A model generated the notes under the pieces. It saw only the letters and a program-made list of their open reading frames with translations, was not told the DNA's origin and ran no database searches. From the NCBI GenBank assembly GCA_024277525.1, contig JAJRUZ010000042.1:1-64000 (forward strand): 64,000 nucleotides of DNA, read 5' to 3'. This stretch comes from Caldifarciminota bacterium. Lineage in GTDB: Bacteria > Hydrothermota > Hydrothermia > Hydrothermales > JAJRUZ01. Both the position numbers and the translations under genes were made by a program. Shown piece after piece: positions 24,604 to 32,488 of the stretch; within the stretch, counting starts at the first letter, position 1, and each line of letters begins with the position of its first letter.

Positions 24604-25805
24604 AAATTCACTTTTTCAAGAATAATTGCTATTCCTTGACCCAGACCTATGCACATTGTTGCAAGTCCGTATTTTGCGTCCCTTCTTTTCATTTCATGAA
24701 TTAATGTTGTAACAATTCTTGCTCCTGAACAGCCTAAGGGGTGTCCCAATGCAATTGCTCCGCCGTTCGGATTGATCTTTTCTTCAGAAATGTTAAGCTC
24801 TTTTAAACATGCAAGCACCTGAACCGCAAAAGCCTCATTTATTTCTATTATGTCAATATCCTTTAATTCAAGTACTGCTTTTTTTAAAGCTTTCGGAACC
24901 GCCTTTACGGGTCCAAGACCCATTAAATCAGGATGGATACCTGCAATTGCATGAGAAAGAACCCTGAAATATGTCTTATATCCCATTTTTTTGGCTTTTT
25001 CTTCTTCCATCATAAGTACAAGAGCTGCACCGTCGGATAGAGGACAGGAGTTGCCTGCTGTTACGGTTCCGTTTTCTTTAAAAACAGGCTTTAATTTTGC
25101 AAGTTTTTCAAGTGATGTATCTTCTCTCGGTCCCTCGTCTTTTTCAACAATTAAAGGGGGCCCCTTCCTTTGAGGAACCTCAACAGGAATAACCTCATCC
25201 TTAAATTTTCCTTCCTTCCATGCCTTTATTGCTTTCATATGACTTTCATAAGCAAACCTGTCCTGCTCTTCCCTCGGTATTTTATATTTTTCATAAATAA
25301 CCTCTGCGGTCTCTCCCATTGAAAGGGGTCTTATTCTTTCAAGAATTTTCGGGTTTTCAAATCTCCAGCCTATTGTTGAATCATATACTTTAAAGCTCCC
25401 GTAAGGAAAGGCTCTTTCGGGTTTTAAAAAGACAAAAGGACCCCTTGACATGCTTTCAACACCCCCTGCAAGGAAGATTTCTCCGTTTCCTGTTTGAATC
25501 ATTGCACTTGAACTCATAATTGCCTGCATGCTTGAACCGCATAGTCTGTTAATGGTTTGTCCGGGAACCTCAAAAGGAAAACCCGCAATTATAATCGCCA
25601 TTCTTGCAACGTTTCTTGAATCCTCTCCTGCCTGATTTGCACATCCGATGATTACATCCTCAATTTCCTCATAATTTATATTATGCCTTTTAACCATTTC
25701 TTTAAGAAGAAGAGCAATCATATCATCGGGTCTTATTGCAGAAAGGACACCTCCGTATTTTCCGAGAGGCGTTCTTATACCATCAACAATAACTGCGTTT
25801 TTCAT
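24600..25805 (-). CDS. Thiolase (acetyl-CoA C-acyltransferase)
   Basis: The 401-residue protein has all thiolase motifs: NRLCGSSMQAI with the nucleophilic Cys near residue 88, GGVESMSRGPF, NEAFAVQVLACL, NPNGGAIALGHPLGCSGARI and CIGLGQG with the second catalytic Cys. It resembles the 3-oxoadipyl/3-oxoacyl-CoA thiolase group and would cleave the ring-derived beta-ketoacyl-CoA. It is coupled to hicA upstream (ATGA 25805-25802) and to the 2Fe-2S subunit downstream. Confidence 0.92.
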   Translation of the reverse strand: MKNAVIVDGIRTPLGKYGGVLSAIRPDDMIALLLKEMVKRHNINYEEIEDVIIGCANQAGEDSRNVARMAIIIAGFPFEVPGQTINRLCGSSMQAIMSSSAMIQTGNGEIFLAGGVESMSRGPFVFLKPERAFPYGSFKVYDSTIGWRFENPKILERIRPLSMGETAEVIYEKYKIPREEQDRFAYESHMKAIKAWKEGKFKDEVIPVEVPQRKGPPLIVEKDEGPREDTSLEKLAKLKPVFKENGTVTAGNSCPLSDGAALVLMMEEEKAKKMGYKTYFRVLSHAIAGIHPDLMGLGPVKAVPKALKKAVLELKDIDIIEINEAFAVQVLACLKELNISEEKINPNGGAIALGHPLGCSGARIVTTLIHEMKRRDAKYGLATMCIGLGQGIAIILEKVNL

Positions 25806-26056
25806 TTTGTTTTATCCTTAAGTTTTTCAATTAATTCGTTACGTGAAATATTATTCCAAAGTGCTATTTTTGAAAGAATGTCACTTAGAGTTCCTTTTGC
25901 TATTTCCCTATGAAACGGGCCGGTAATATTGTGTATTCCCGAGGGTGTTTTTTTTCTTAACCTCACATGACTTCCCTTTTGCCTTATAACCTTATATCCC
26001 ATTCTTTTAAGAAACTTGATAAGTTCCTCTCCACTAACTTGAGGAAGTTTAGGCAA
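25802..26056 (-). CDS. hicA: HicA-type toxin
   Basis: The 84-residue protein has the HicA/YcfA double-stranded RNA-binding-like fold. SGEELIKFLKRMGYKVIRQKGSHVRLRKK contains the catalytic His in GSHVRL, and HREIAKGTLSDILSKIAL is the C-terminal helix region. HicA toxins are ribosome-independent mRNA interferases. Here the gene follows hicB with an 8-nt overlap and is coupled to a catabolic thiolase by ATGA. Confidence 0.88.
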   Translation of the reverse strand: MPKLPQVSGEELIKFLKRMGYKVIRQKGSHVRLRKKTPSGIHNITGPFHREIAKGTLSDILSKIALWNNISRNELIEKLKDKTK

Positions 26057-26267
26057 AAGATGGAACCTCCATTTCGGTAAGAATTAAAATTTTGATATTG
26101 CCTCTTTTTAAGAAATTCTCAAAGTGAATTTCTACTGCTTCTTTTATATTTTTTAATAATTCTTCCATATTTTCTCCTTGTGTAAAAATATCTTCTCCTA
26201 TACCTCTTGCACACCAATATCTTCCATCATTATAAACTTCAAATTTTACGAGTTTAATTTTATTCAT
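26049..26267 (-). CDS. hicB: HicB-type antitoxin, short form
   Basis: The 72-residue protein has only the RNase-H-like N-terminal domain of HicB: FEVYNDGRYWCARGIGEDIFTQGENMEELLKNIKEAVEIHFE. The usual C-terminal DNA-binding helix-turn-helix or ribbon-helix-helix is absent. It should neutralise HicA but may not bind DNA by itself. It begins with TAAAAT only 6 nt upstream of the ATG and heads a unit that continues through hicA, thiolase and the molybdenum hydroxylase. Confidence 0.85.
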   Translation of the reverse strand: MNKIKLVKFEVYNDGRYWCARGIGEDIFTQGENMEELLKNIKEAVEIHFENFLKRGNIKILILTEMEVPSFA

Positions 26268-26273
26268 AAATCA

Positions 26274-26279
26274 ATTTTA
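26274..26279 (-). promoter_or_regulatory. -10 element for leaderless hicB transcript
   Basis: Minus-strand TAAAAT is followed by TGATTT and then the hicB ATG, a gap of 6 nt. There is no Shine-Dalgarno. Confidence 0.5.
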
Positions 26280-26316
26280 ACCTTTTACAAGTATTTTTCT
26301 CAATTTTTATAATTTC

Positions 26317-27510
26317 CTACACTGCTTCAACAATTATTGCTATCCCCTGCCCTCCGCCTATGCAGGCTGATGCGATTCCGTATTTTTTATTTCTTCTTTT
26401 TAATTCCAGTAAAAGGGTATAGATAAGTCTTGAACCCGTTGCAGCAAGAGGATGTCCTATTCCTATTGCACCTCCGTTAACATTGACTTTTTCCCTGTCA
26501 AGTTCAAGTTCCTTTTCAACAGCAAGGTATTGTGCTGCAAAGGCTTCGTTTATTTCAAAGAGGTCAATCTGGGATAAATTCATGTTTGCCCTTTTAAGAG
26601 CATTCCTTATCGCAGGGACGGGTCCTATTCCCATTATATCGGGTTCAACTCCTGCAACACCCCATGAGACAATCCTTCCGAGAACGGGTAAGTTCTTCTC
26701 CTTAACTTTTTTTTCTGAAGCAAGTATTAAGGCACAGGCACCATCTACAATTCCTGATGCATTACCCGCAGTAACCGTCCCTCCTTCACCGAAGGCAGGT
26801 TTCAGTCTTGAAAGTCCTTCCATTGTGCAATTGGGGACAAAATGGTCGTCATCAGTAACCTCTCCTTTCTTTGTTTTTACCGGTACAATTTCCTCCTTAA
26901 ATTTTCCTTCTCTAACGCTCTTTGTTGTGAGGGTATGGCTTCTTAAAGCGTATTCATCCTGTTCTTCCCTTGATATTCCTTTTTTCTTAGCAAGATTCTC
27001 TGCTGTTTGAGCCATGTAAAGACCGCACATCGGATCAAGCAATGATGCAAGAAGATAATCTTCAAGTTGAAGGTGTTTTAATTTTACGCCTCTTCTTGCA
27101 CCTCTTATAACAAGCGGAGCCTGACTCATATTTTCTGTTCCGCCGACTCCCACAATTTCTGCCTCACCGAGTAAAATATGCTGAGCACCTGTTACAGCAG
27201 CCTGGATTCCGGTTCCGCATATTCTGGATATTGTAAGTGCAGGGACCTCTACAGGGACACCTGCTTTTAATGCAACATGTCTTGCACCGTAAATTGCATC
27301 AGAACTTGTCTGAAGGCAGTTCCCGAAAATAACATGGTCAATGTCTGAAGGTTCAATATTTGCTCTTTTAATTGCCTCTTTCAGTGCTATTGCACCCAAA
27401 TCAATAGCAGTAACATCAGCCAGCGCACCTCCGGGTTTTCCATCACCTCTTTTACCACCGACCCATTCACAAAAAGGTGTCCTTGCACCCGAAATTATTA
27501 AGATATCCAT
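26317..27510 (-). CDS. Thiolase (acetyl-CoA C-acetyltransferase)
   Basis: The 397-residue protein has the catalytic Cys in SRICGTGIQAAVTG near residue 89, FEINEAFAAQYLAVE, NVNGGAIGIGHPLAATGSR and CIGGGQGIAI. It is about as long as its neighbour at 24600 but differs throughout, so the two probably have different chain-length preferences. It lies between the FadN-like gene and hicBA on the same strand. A minus-strand TATAAT 9 nt before the ATG suggests its own, nearly leaderless start. Confidence 0.92.
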   Translation of the reverse strand: MDILIISGARTPFCEWVGGKRGDGKPGGALADVTAIDLGAIALKEAIKRANIEPSDIDHVIFGNCLQTSSDAIYGARHVALKAGVPVEVPALTISRICGTGIQAAVTGAQHILLGEAEIVGVGGTENMSQAPLVIRGARRGVKLKHLQLEDYLLASLLDPMCGLYMAQTAENLAKKKGISREEQDEYALRSHTLTTKSVREGKFKEEIVPVKTKKGEVTDDDHFVPNCTMEGLSRLKPAFGEGGTVTAGNASGIVDGACALILASEKKVKEKNLPVLGRIVSWGVAGVEPDIMGIGPVPAIRNALKRANMNLSQIDLFEINEAFAAQYLAVEKELELDREKVNVNGGAIGIGHPLAATGSRLIYTLLLELKRRNKKYGIASACIGGGQGIAIIVEAV

Positions 27511-27564
27511 AGTATCAAAATTATAAGATTACGGAAATTTGCGATTCAATTAAAAATATATATC

Positions 27565-29925
27565 TCAGTTTCTCAGGGGTTTGCCTTTTAAAAGCATGTG
27601 TTCTATTCTTTCCCTCGTCTTCTGAGTACCGCAAAGATATAAAAATGCCTCCCTCTCAAGGTCCAAAAGCTCTTGCTCATCTAAATATGTACCTGCCGGA
27701 ATATCTCCGCCTGTCAAAACCTTTGCAATCTGTTTTGCAATAAGGGATTCATGTTCCGTAATTCTGTTTCCGTCCTTTAAGTTAAAAATAAGCATTTCAA
27801 GATAAGCCATTCCGTCCCTTCCTGTCATTTTTATCTTCCTCTTTCTCGGTGGCTTATATCCCATTTTTGCAAGATGCAAGACCTTTTCTTTTGCATCATG
27901 GATAAGATGGTCCTGATTTATGGTTATTCCATCACTTTCCCTTAAAAATCCGAGTTTCTTAGCCTCATAAGCAGACATTGATACTTTTGCCATCCCTATT
28001 ATTTCTATAATTCTTCTTAAATAGGGATAAAAGTCAACTTCGGTATCAGGAGGTATTAAATCCATATGTCTTAAAAGCATTTCTTTTGTTCCGCCACCCG
28101 CAGGTAAAAGTCCTACCGCAATTTCAACAAGTCCCATGTAGAGTTCGGCAGACGCCTGTATGTGGGCAGAATGAAGGCATATCTCACATCCACCTCCCAG
28201 CACCCTTCCGAAAGGAGCGGTTACAATCGGTTTTGAAAAATACTTTATAGCAGTCGTCATTCTCTGAAATTCTTTTACTAACATTTCAAGTTCATCCCAT
28301 TCTTCTTCCTGAATTATCATTAAAATCATTGCAAGGTTTGCTCCTGCTGAAAAATGCCTTCCTTGATTTCCTATTACAAGACCGTTTAAATCTTCTTTTT
28401 CAACATAATCAATTGCTTCAAAAGTCATCTCAGCAATACCGGGTCCTATTACATTTGCCCTTGTATGAAATTCAAGACATACAACTCCGTCTCCCAAATC
28501 AATAAGAGAACTTTCGGGATTTTCTTTTATAACTTTACCTTCTTCTTTTAAATCAATTAAAGAAATATAATAAGGACTCACATAAAGTAACTTGTAATCC
28601 TTTTCAGGATAATAAAAATAAAATTTTTTACTTTTTTCCTTTCTATAAAAACTTTCTTTACCTGAGTCCAAAAATTCTCTTATCCATTCAGGGATATTTT
28701 TCCCTTCCTCTTCCATTCTTTTTACACTTTCTTTAACTCCTATGGAATCCCATATTTCAAAAGGACCCATATCCCAGTTAAATCCCCATTTCATTGCATT
28801 GTCTATGGAAATAATATCATCCGATATTTCAGGAATTCTTCTTGCACAATAAAGTAAAGTCTCTGAGAGTGATTTCCATGCAAATTCTGCTCCTTTATCT
28901 TTTCCCTGAATAAGATATTTTATCCTGTCTTTAACTTTCTCCTCCTGCATGGCTCTTTCAAGAGAAGGAAAACTTGATTTTCTATATTCCCTATATTCCA
29001 TTTTGTTTATATCAAATGTAAATCTCTTTGTTTCTCCGTTCTTTTTTTCTTTTTTATAAAAACCTCCGCCTGATTTATCTCCCAAGATCCCCGAATTTAC
29101 CATTTTTTCAAGGAATTCCGGGGGTTTAAAAAATTCCCTCATTTCATCATGTTTTGCTCTTTCATATAAGTTTTTTGCAACATGGTAAAGTATATCAAGT
29201 CCGACCATATCAAGCGTTCTGAAAGTTGCTGTTCTCGGTCTTCCCATCACCCTCCCTGTAAGTGCATCAATTTCTTCCGGAGAAAGTTCCATTTCTTGCA
29301 TTAACTTTAATATATACATTATTGTAAATACACCTATCCTGTTTGCTATAAAATTGGGTGTATCCTTTGCAATTACTACTCCTTTTCCCAATTCCCTTTC
29401 CGCGAATTTGATGAAGTTTTGGATAATCTCCCGAGATGTGTCCTTTGAAGGAATAATTTCCAATAGTTTCATGTATCTCGGAGGATTAAAAAAGTGTGTT
29501 CCGAAGAAATGTTTTTTGAAATCTTCATTTCTTCCTTCACATATTTCGTTCACAGGAAGCCCTGATGTATTTGTAGTAACAATTGTTCCTTTTTTCCAGT
29601 ATTTTTCAACATTTTCAAAAAGTTTTCTTTTAATCTCAATATTTTCTATAACAGCCTCAATGACCCAATCAACATCATTGACAAGTTTTAAATCGTCTTC
29701 AAAATTCCCGACTTCAATATCATCGGCAAAATCAATATCATAAAAGGCAGGGGGAAAAATCTTTTTTGCTCTTTCAAGTCCCTGTTTTGATAGTTTATTT
29801 TTATCTTCTCCTTCTTTCGGAACAATGTCAAGCAAGTAAGTTTTTATTCCTATATTTGCCAAATGGGCAGCAATTTGACTCCCCATTGTTCCTGCACCGA
29901 GGACCAAAGCTTTTTTGATTTTCAT
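27565..29925 (-). CDS. 3-hydroxyacyl-CoA dehydrogenase/enoyl-CoA hydratase, FadN-like bifunctional enzyme
   Basis: This is a 786-residue fusion. Residues about 1-320 form the NAD-dependent dehydrogenase: [32 protein letters not shown], and [19 protein letters not shown] with the catalytic His. A second dehydrogenase C-domain follows. Residues about 480-700 form the crotonase domain: [15 protein letters not shown] and [41 protein letters not shown], with the oxyanion hole and acids. Dehydrogenase-then-hydratase order is that of FadN, the reverse of FadB. It performs the hydration and oxidation steps of beta-oxidation. Shine-Dalgarno: AAGGAGG. Confidence 0.9.
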   Translation of the reverse strand: MKIKKALVLGAGTMGSQIAAHLANIGIKTYLLDIVPKEGEDKNKLSKQGLERAKKIFPPAFYDIDFADDIEVGNFEDDLKLVNDVDWVIEAVIENIEIKRKLFENVEKYWKKGTIVTTNTSGLPVNEICEGRNEDFKKHFFGTHFFNPPRYMKLLEIIPSKDTSREIIQNFIKFAERELGKGVVIAKDTPNFIANRIGVFTIMYILKLMQEMELSPEEIDALTGRVMGRPRTATFRTLDMVGLDILYHVAKNLYERAKHDEMREFFKPPEFLEKMVNSGILGDKSGGGFYKKEKKNGETKRFTFDINKMEYREYRKSSFPSLERAMQEEKVKDRIKYLIQGKDKGAEFAWKSLSETLLYCARRIPEISDDIISIDNAMKWGFNWDMGPFEIWDSIGVKESVKRMEEEGKNIPEWIREFLDSGKESFYRKEKSKKFYFYYPEKDYKLLYVSPYYISLIDLKEEGKVIKENPESSLIDLGDGVVCLEFHTRANVIGPGIAEMTFEAIDYVEKEDLNGLVIGNQGRHFSAGANLAMILMIIQEEEWDELEMLVKEFQRMTTAIKYFSKPIVTAPFGRVLGGGCEICLHSAHIQASAELYMGLVEIAVGLLPAGGGTKEMLLRHMDLIPPDTEVDFYPYLRRIIEIIGMAKVSMSAYEAKKLGFLRESDGITINQDHLIHDAKEKVLHLAKMGYKPPRKRKIKMTGRDGMAYLEMLIFNLKDGNRITEHESLIAKQIAKVLTGGDIPAGTYLDEQELLDLEREAFLYLCGTQKTRERIEHMLLKGKPLRN

Positions 29926-29970
29926 TGTTACCTCCTTGATTAATATTTTATCTTAATATTTTATGATTTT

Positions 29971-31080
29971 TCACTTGATGCCCGTTTTTAAATTATTTAT
30001 AAAATATTTTATCTCTTCTTTATCATTGAAAAAATGGGGAGAAACTCTTATGTAATTGTTTCGCAGAGAAATTATTATTTTTTTATGGGTTAATTTCTTA
30101 AAAAGTCCAACAGAATCAGGGGCTTTAAAAGATATAATACCGCTTATTGTTTCATTCACCCGTTCAGGCAATATTTCAAAATTTAATTCCATAAGTGCTT
30201 TTCTGAGAATATTTACTAAGTTTTTGACTTTTTTGTAAATATTTTTTATACCGTATTTTTTTAAAATTTTTATATTTTCATTAAATCCGAATACAAGTAT
30301 TTCAGAATAGGTGCCTTCTTCAAAAACCTGAGCTCCTTTTCTTAAATCCGGTAATTTGCTGAAATCTTCAAAATTTTTCCAGTTCAAAGAGATCCAGCCT
30401 ATGTAATTTCTATTTAATTTTTTAATTGTTTCGGAATTCACATATATAAATCCTATCCCCCTGGGACCGCACAGCCATTTTGCTGCTTGGGTAATAAAGA
30501 AATCTATTTTAAGTTCATTAAGATTAATCGGGATTACACCCCCTCCCTGGATTCCGTCAACAATTAAAAATATCCCTTTTTCCTTGCAAAAATCGGATAT
30601 TTCTTTTAAATTTAATACATATCCTTTATAAAAATGAACCCAATCTATCAGGACTGCCTTGGTATTTTTGTTTATTTTATTTTTTAAGTTTTTTACGGGG
30701 TCTTTTGAGAAATCACAGAATATCACTTTATGCCCTGAATAAAGTGCGGGAATTTTTATTGCAGGAAAAGAGTCTTTTTGGACTATTATGTTTGAATTTT
30801 TATTAAAAGGGATTGAAAGAAGAGACAAAAGTATTCCCTGAGAAGTATTTTTTATAAACCCTATTTCGTGTTTTTTGCATCCGAAAAATTCTGACAAATT
30901 CCTTCTCAGTTCTTCCAGAACCGGTAACAGGTCTCTGAAAAAGTCAAGTTTGCCGGTACACATACTTATCCTGCATGCTTCTTTCATTTTTTCAAAGGCA
31001 GGCTTTGAAATAGGTCCTGTTGATGCGGAGTTCAGGTATACAATTTTTTGCTTAACCGGGAACAATTTTTTAAAATTCAT
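29971..31080 (-). CDS. Class V aminotransferase/cysteine desulfurase-family protein
   Basis: The 369-residue PLP enzyme has LNSASTGPISKPAFEKM at the N-terminus, LIVDGIQGGGVIPINL (the Asp binding the pyridine nitrogen) and FITQAAKWLCGPRGIGFIYV, in which Lys forms the Schiff base. No conserved desulfurase cysteine loop is obvious. The exact reaction cannot be told from sequence. It is a single gene with a leaderless-type -10 and lies upstream of the minus-strand beta-oxidation genes. Confidence 0.8.
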   Translation of the reverse strand: MNFKKLFPVKQKIVYLNSASTGPISKPAFEKMKEACRISMCTGKLDFFRDLLPVLEELRRNLSEFFGCKKHEIGFIKNTSQGILLSLLSIPFNKNSNIIVQKDSFPAIKIPALYSGHKVIFCDFSKDPVKNLKNKINKNTKAVLIDWVHFYKGYVLNLKEISDFCKEKGIFLIVDGIQGGGVIPINLNELKIDFFITQAAKWLCGPRGIGFIYVNSETIKKLNRNYIGWISLNWKNFEDFSKLPDLRKGAQVFEEGTYSEILVFGFNENIKILKKYGIKNIYKKVKNLVNILRKALMELNFEILPERVNETISGIISFKAPDSVGLFKKLTHKKIIISLRNNYIRVSPHFFNDKEEIKYFINNLKTGIK

Positions 31081-31086
31081 TCTTTA

Positions 31087-31092
31087 ATTTTA
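31087..31092 (-). promoter_or_regulatory. -10 element for leaderless aminotransferase transcript
   Basis: Minus-strand TAAAAT is followed by TAAAGA and ATG 31080, a gap of 6 nt. Confidence 0.5.
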
Positions 31093-31113
31093 AGTCTAAT
31101 ATTATTAAAATTT

Positions 31114-31142
31114 TTGAATTTTAATGAACAATGGTGTATAAT
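31114..31142 (+). promoter_or_regulatory. Promoter of tRNA-Asn
   Basis: TTGAAT (31114-31119), a 17-nt spacer and TATAAT (31137-31142) end 8 nt before the mature tRNA. Confidence 0.65.
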
Positions 31143-31150
31143 ATAAACAT

Positions 31151-31223
31151 GCCCCGGTAGCTCAACTGGTAGAGCGGCGGGCTGTTAACCCGTAGGTTGC
31201 AGGTTCGAGTCCTGCCCGGGGCG
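31151..31223 (+). tRNA. tRNA-Asn (anticodon GTT)
   Basis: The acceptor GCCCCGG/CCGGGGC ends with discriminator G. The anticodon loop CTGTTAA carries GTT at 31184-31186. The T arm contains GGTTCGAGTCC. CCA is not encoded. Confidence 0.95.
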
Positions 31224-31285
31224 TTTTTAAATAAAAATCGAGGTTTTTATAAAGCTTTTATGAGTTTTAACTTTTGATTTTTTTC

Positions 31286-31740
31286 TTATTTCCCTGTTTC
31301 GGAGTTTGCCTTCTTGATGTCGGTCTTTTTGGTTTTTCCCCTCCGTTTAAGGAATTGTATTATATCCTTCTTTTTAAAAAGACTATCAAAAGTAAATATT
31401 TGAGCATTTGCTTTTTGAGCAAGGACTATAGTTGAAAAATCTACAAAACCGAATTTCTTATTTTTATTTTTTAAAAAACTTCCCATATTTGCTTATGTAA
31501 TTTTTCATCTATCCAGAAAATTTCAAAGTTTTCCACTATAGGAGGGATTACTTTTAAAAGAATTTCTTTTCCGAGTCTATATTGAACAAGAGCTATTGTC
31601 TCAAGCAATACGTAATTGGAAGTATATAAAATGCAATTTTTTGATAGAATCTCTTCATACCTTCCTTTTGCTTCCTTGTGGAATTTATCGGTTTTTGAGA
31701 TCAAAGCGTAGAATGCCGAGGTATCAAAGAATACTCTCAT
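31286..31740 (-). pseudogene. VapC-like PIN-domain toxin, frameshifted
   Basis: The first frame (31740 to 31471) gives MRVFFDTSAFYALISKTDKF and TSNYVLLETIALVQYRLG, the first half of a PIN domain with its first Asp and Glu. It stops at ...IWEVF. A -1 frame (31486 to 31286) continues KNKNKKFGFVDFSTIVLAQ, with the later Asp residues. The break is at a T6 run on the minus strand near 31467-31472, where one extra T would restore a full PIN domain of about 140 residues. The start overlaps the upstream antitoxin-like frame by 17 nt, as in vapBC pairs. The toxin is probably inactive unless slippage occurs. Confidence 0.7.
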
Positions 31741-31912
31741 TTATGTACTTATTGTGTTCCAGCGAAGTATCTTTACTATCTTTTGCAATTCCAACAAAAC
31801 TCATCAATTTTTTTCTTTTTTTAATTTTTTCTTTATTCGGCTCTATCTCTATAATTTCACCATCCCACCCTAATTTAATCACGACTCCTAATAAAATTTC
31901 TATAGATTCCAC
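31724..31912 (-). CDS. VapB-like antitoxin (probable, start uncertain)
   Basis: A frame of about 62 residues ends with LMSFVGIAKDSKDTSLEHNKYINESIL. A short Ser/Gly-containing stretch followed by a H-[DN]-x-Y-[IL] motif is common at the end of antitoxins that bind PIN toxins. It overlaps the toxin start by 17 nt. GTG 31912 is the first start, but the frame stays open upstream (KIDFNKEINKVYKF), so an N-terminal part may have lost its start codon. I recognise no DNA-binding domain. Confidence 0.45.
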   Translation of the reverse strand: MESIEILLGVVIKLGWDGEIIEIEPNKEKIKKRKKLMSFVGIAKDSKDTSLEHNKYINESIL

Positions 31913-31968
31913 AGGTTTTTTATCCGAGAATTTATAAACCTTATTTATTTCTTTATTAAAATCAATCT

Positions 31969-32073
31969 TTAGGTTTTTTCAATAATGTTTATATAAGTTT
32001 CATAGTCCTCAATCTCGCTTAATCCGAGAAATATTAATGCTTCCAGGAGTTTTAAACCTTCTTCCTTTGACAT
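31969..32073 (-). CDS. Short frame of unknown origin upstream of the vapBC remnant
   Basis: Thirty-four codons read MSKEEGLKLLEALIFLGLSEIEDYETYINIIEKT. The frame is open further upstream (HFKKSKTKFEKNKR), so it may be the end of a decayed gene. It lies in the AT-rich interval between tRNA-Asn and comM. I cannot assign a family. Confidence 0.25.
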   Translation of the reverse strand: MSKEEGLKLLEALIFLGLSEIEDYETYINIIEKT

Positions 32074-32488
32074 TCTTTTATTTTTCTCAAATTTTGTTTT
32101 ACTTTTTTTAAAATGTCTAAATAAAATTTTTTTCTCTTGCTGTCAATTCAAACCTTTTGTGCCTTCTGTTAAAAAATAGGGAAGTTAAATTTTTTTCTTT
32201 CTTTTTTGTTTTTTTTAAAGATTGTAAATTTGAGGAGATAATTCTAATATTTTCTCAGGTTCTTTTTCAAAAATTTCATTTATTTTATTTTTGCTTTTCA
32301 TTTTTAAAAAGTTTAAAGCATAAAGATAATTGAAATCATTTGTTATAAATTAGTTTTACATTAACTATGGAAATTTACATCCGTTCCGGTTCTTTCCATA
32401 AATTCCTTAGCATAAGTATGTCCCTATTTCGGGGTTTGACCCTTTTCCGAGTCTTCGAACCTCTAATCCTTGCCCGGGCGTTTCCCAA
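32074..32488. other. Gene-free AT-rich stretch with a degenerate tRNA-Asn 3'-end-like sequence
   Basis: I see no gene here. At 32466-32484 the sequence TCCTTGCCCGGGCGTTT resembles the tRNA-Asn 3' end (TCCTGCCCGGGGCGTTTT at 31209-31226) with two one-base gaps. At 32421-32440, TCCCTATTTCGGGGTTTGAC matches 31291-31310 at 17 of 20 positions. Confidence 0.35.
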
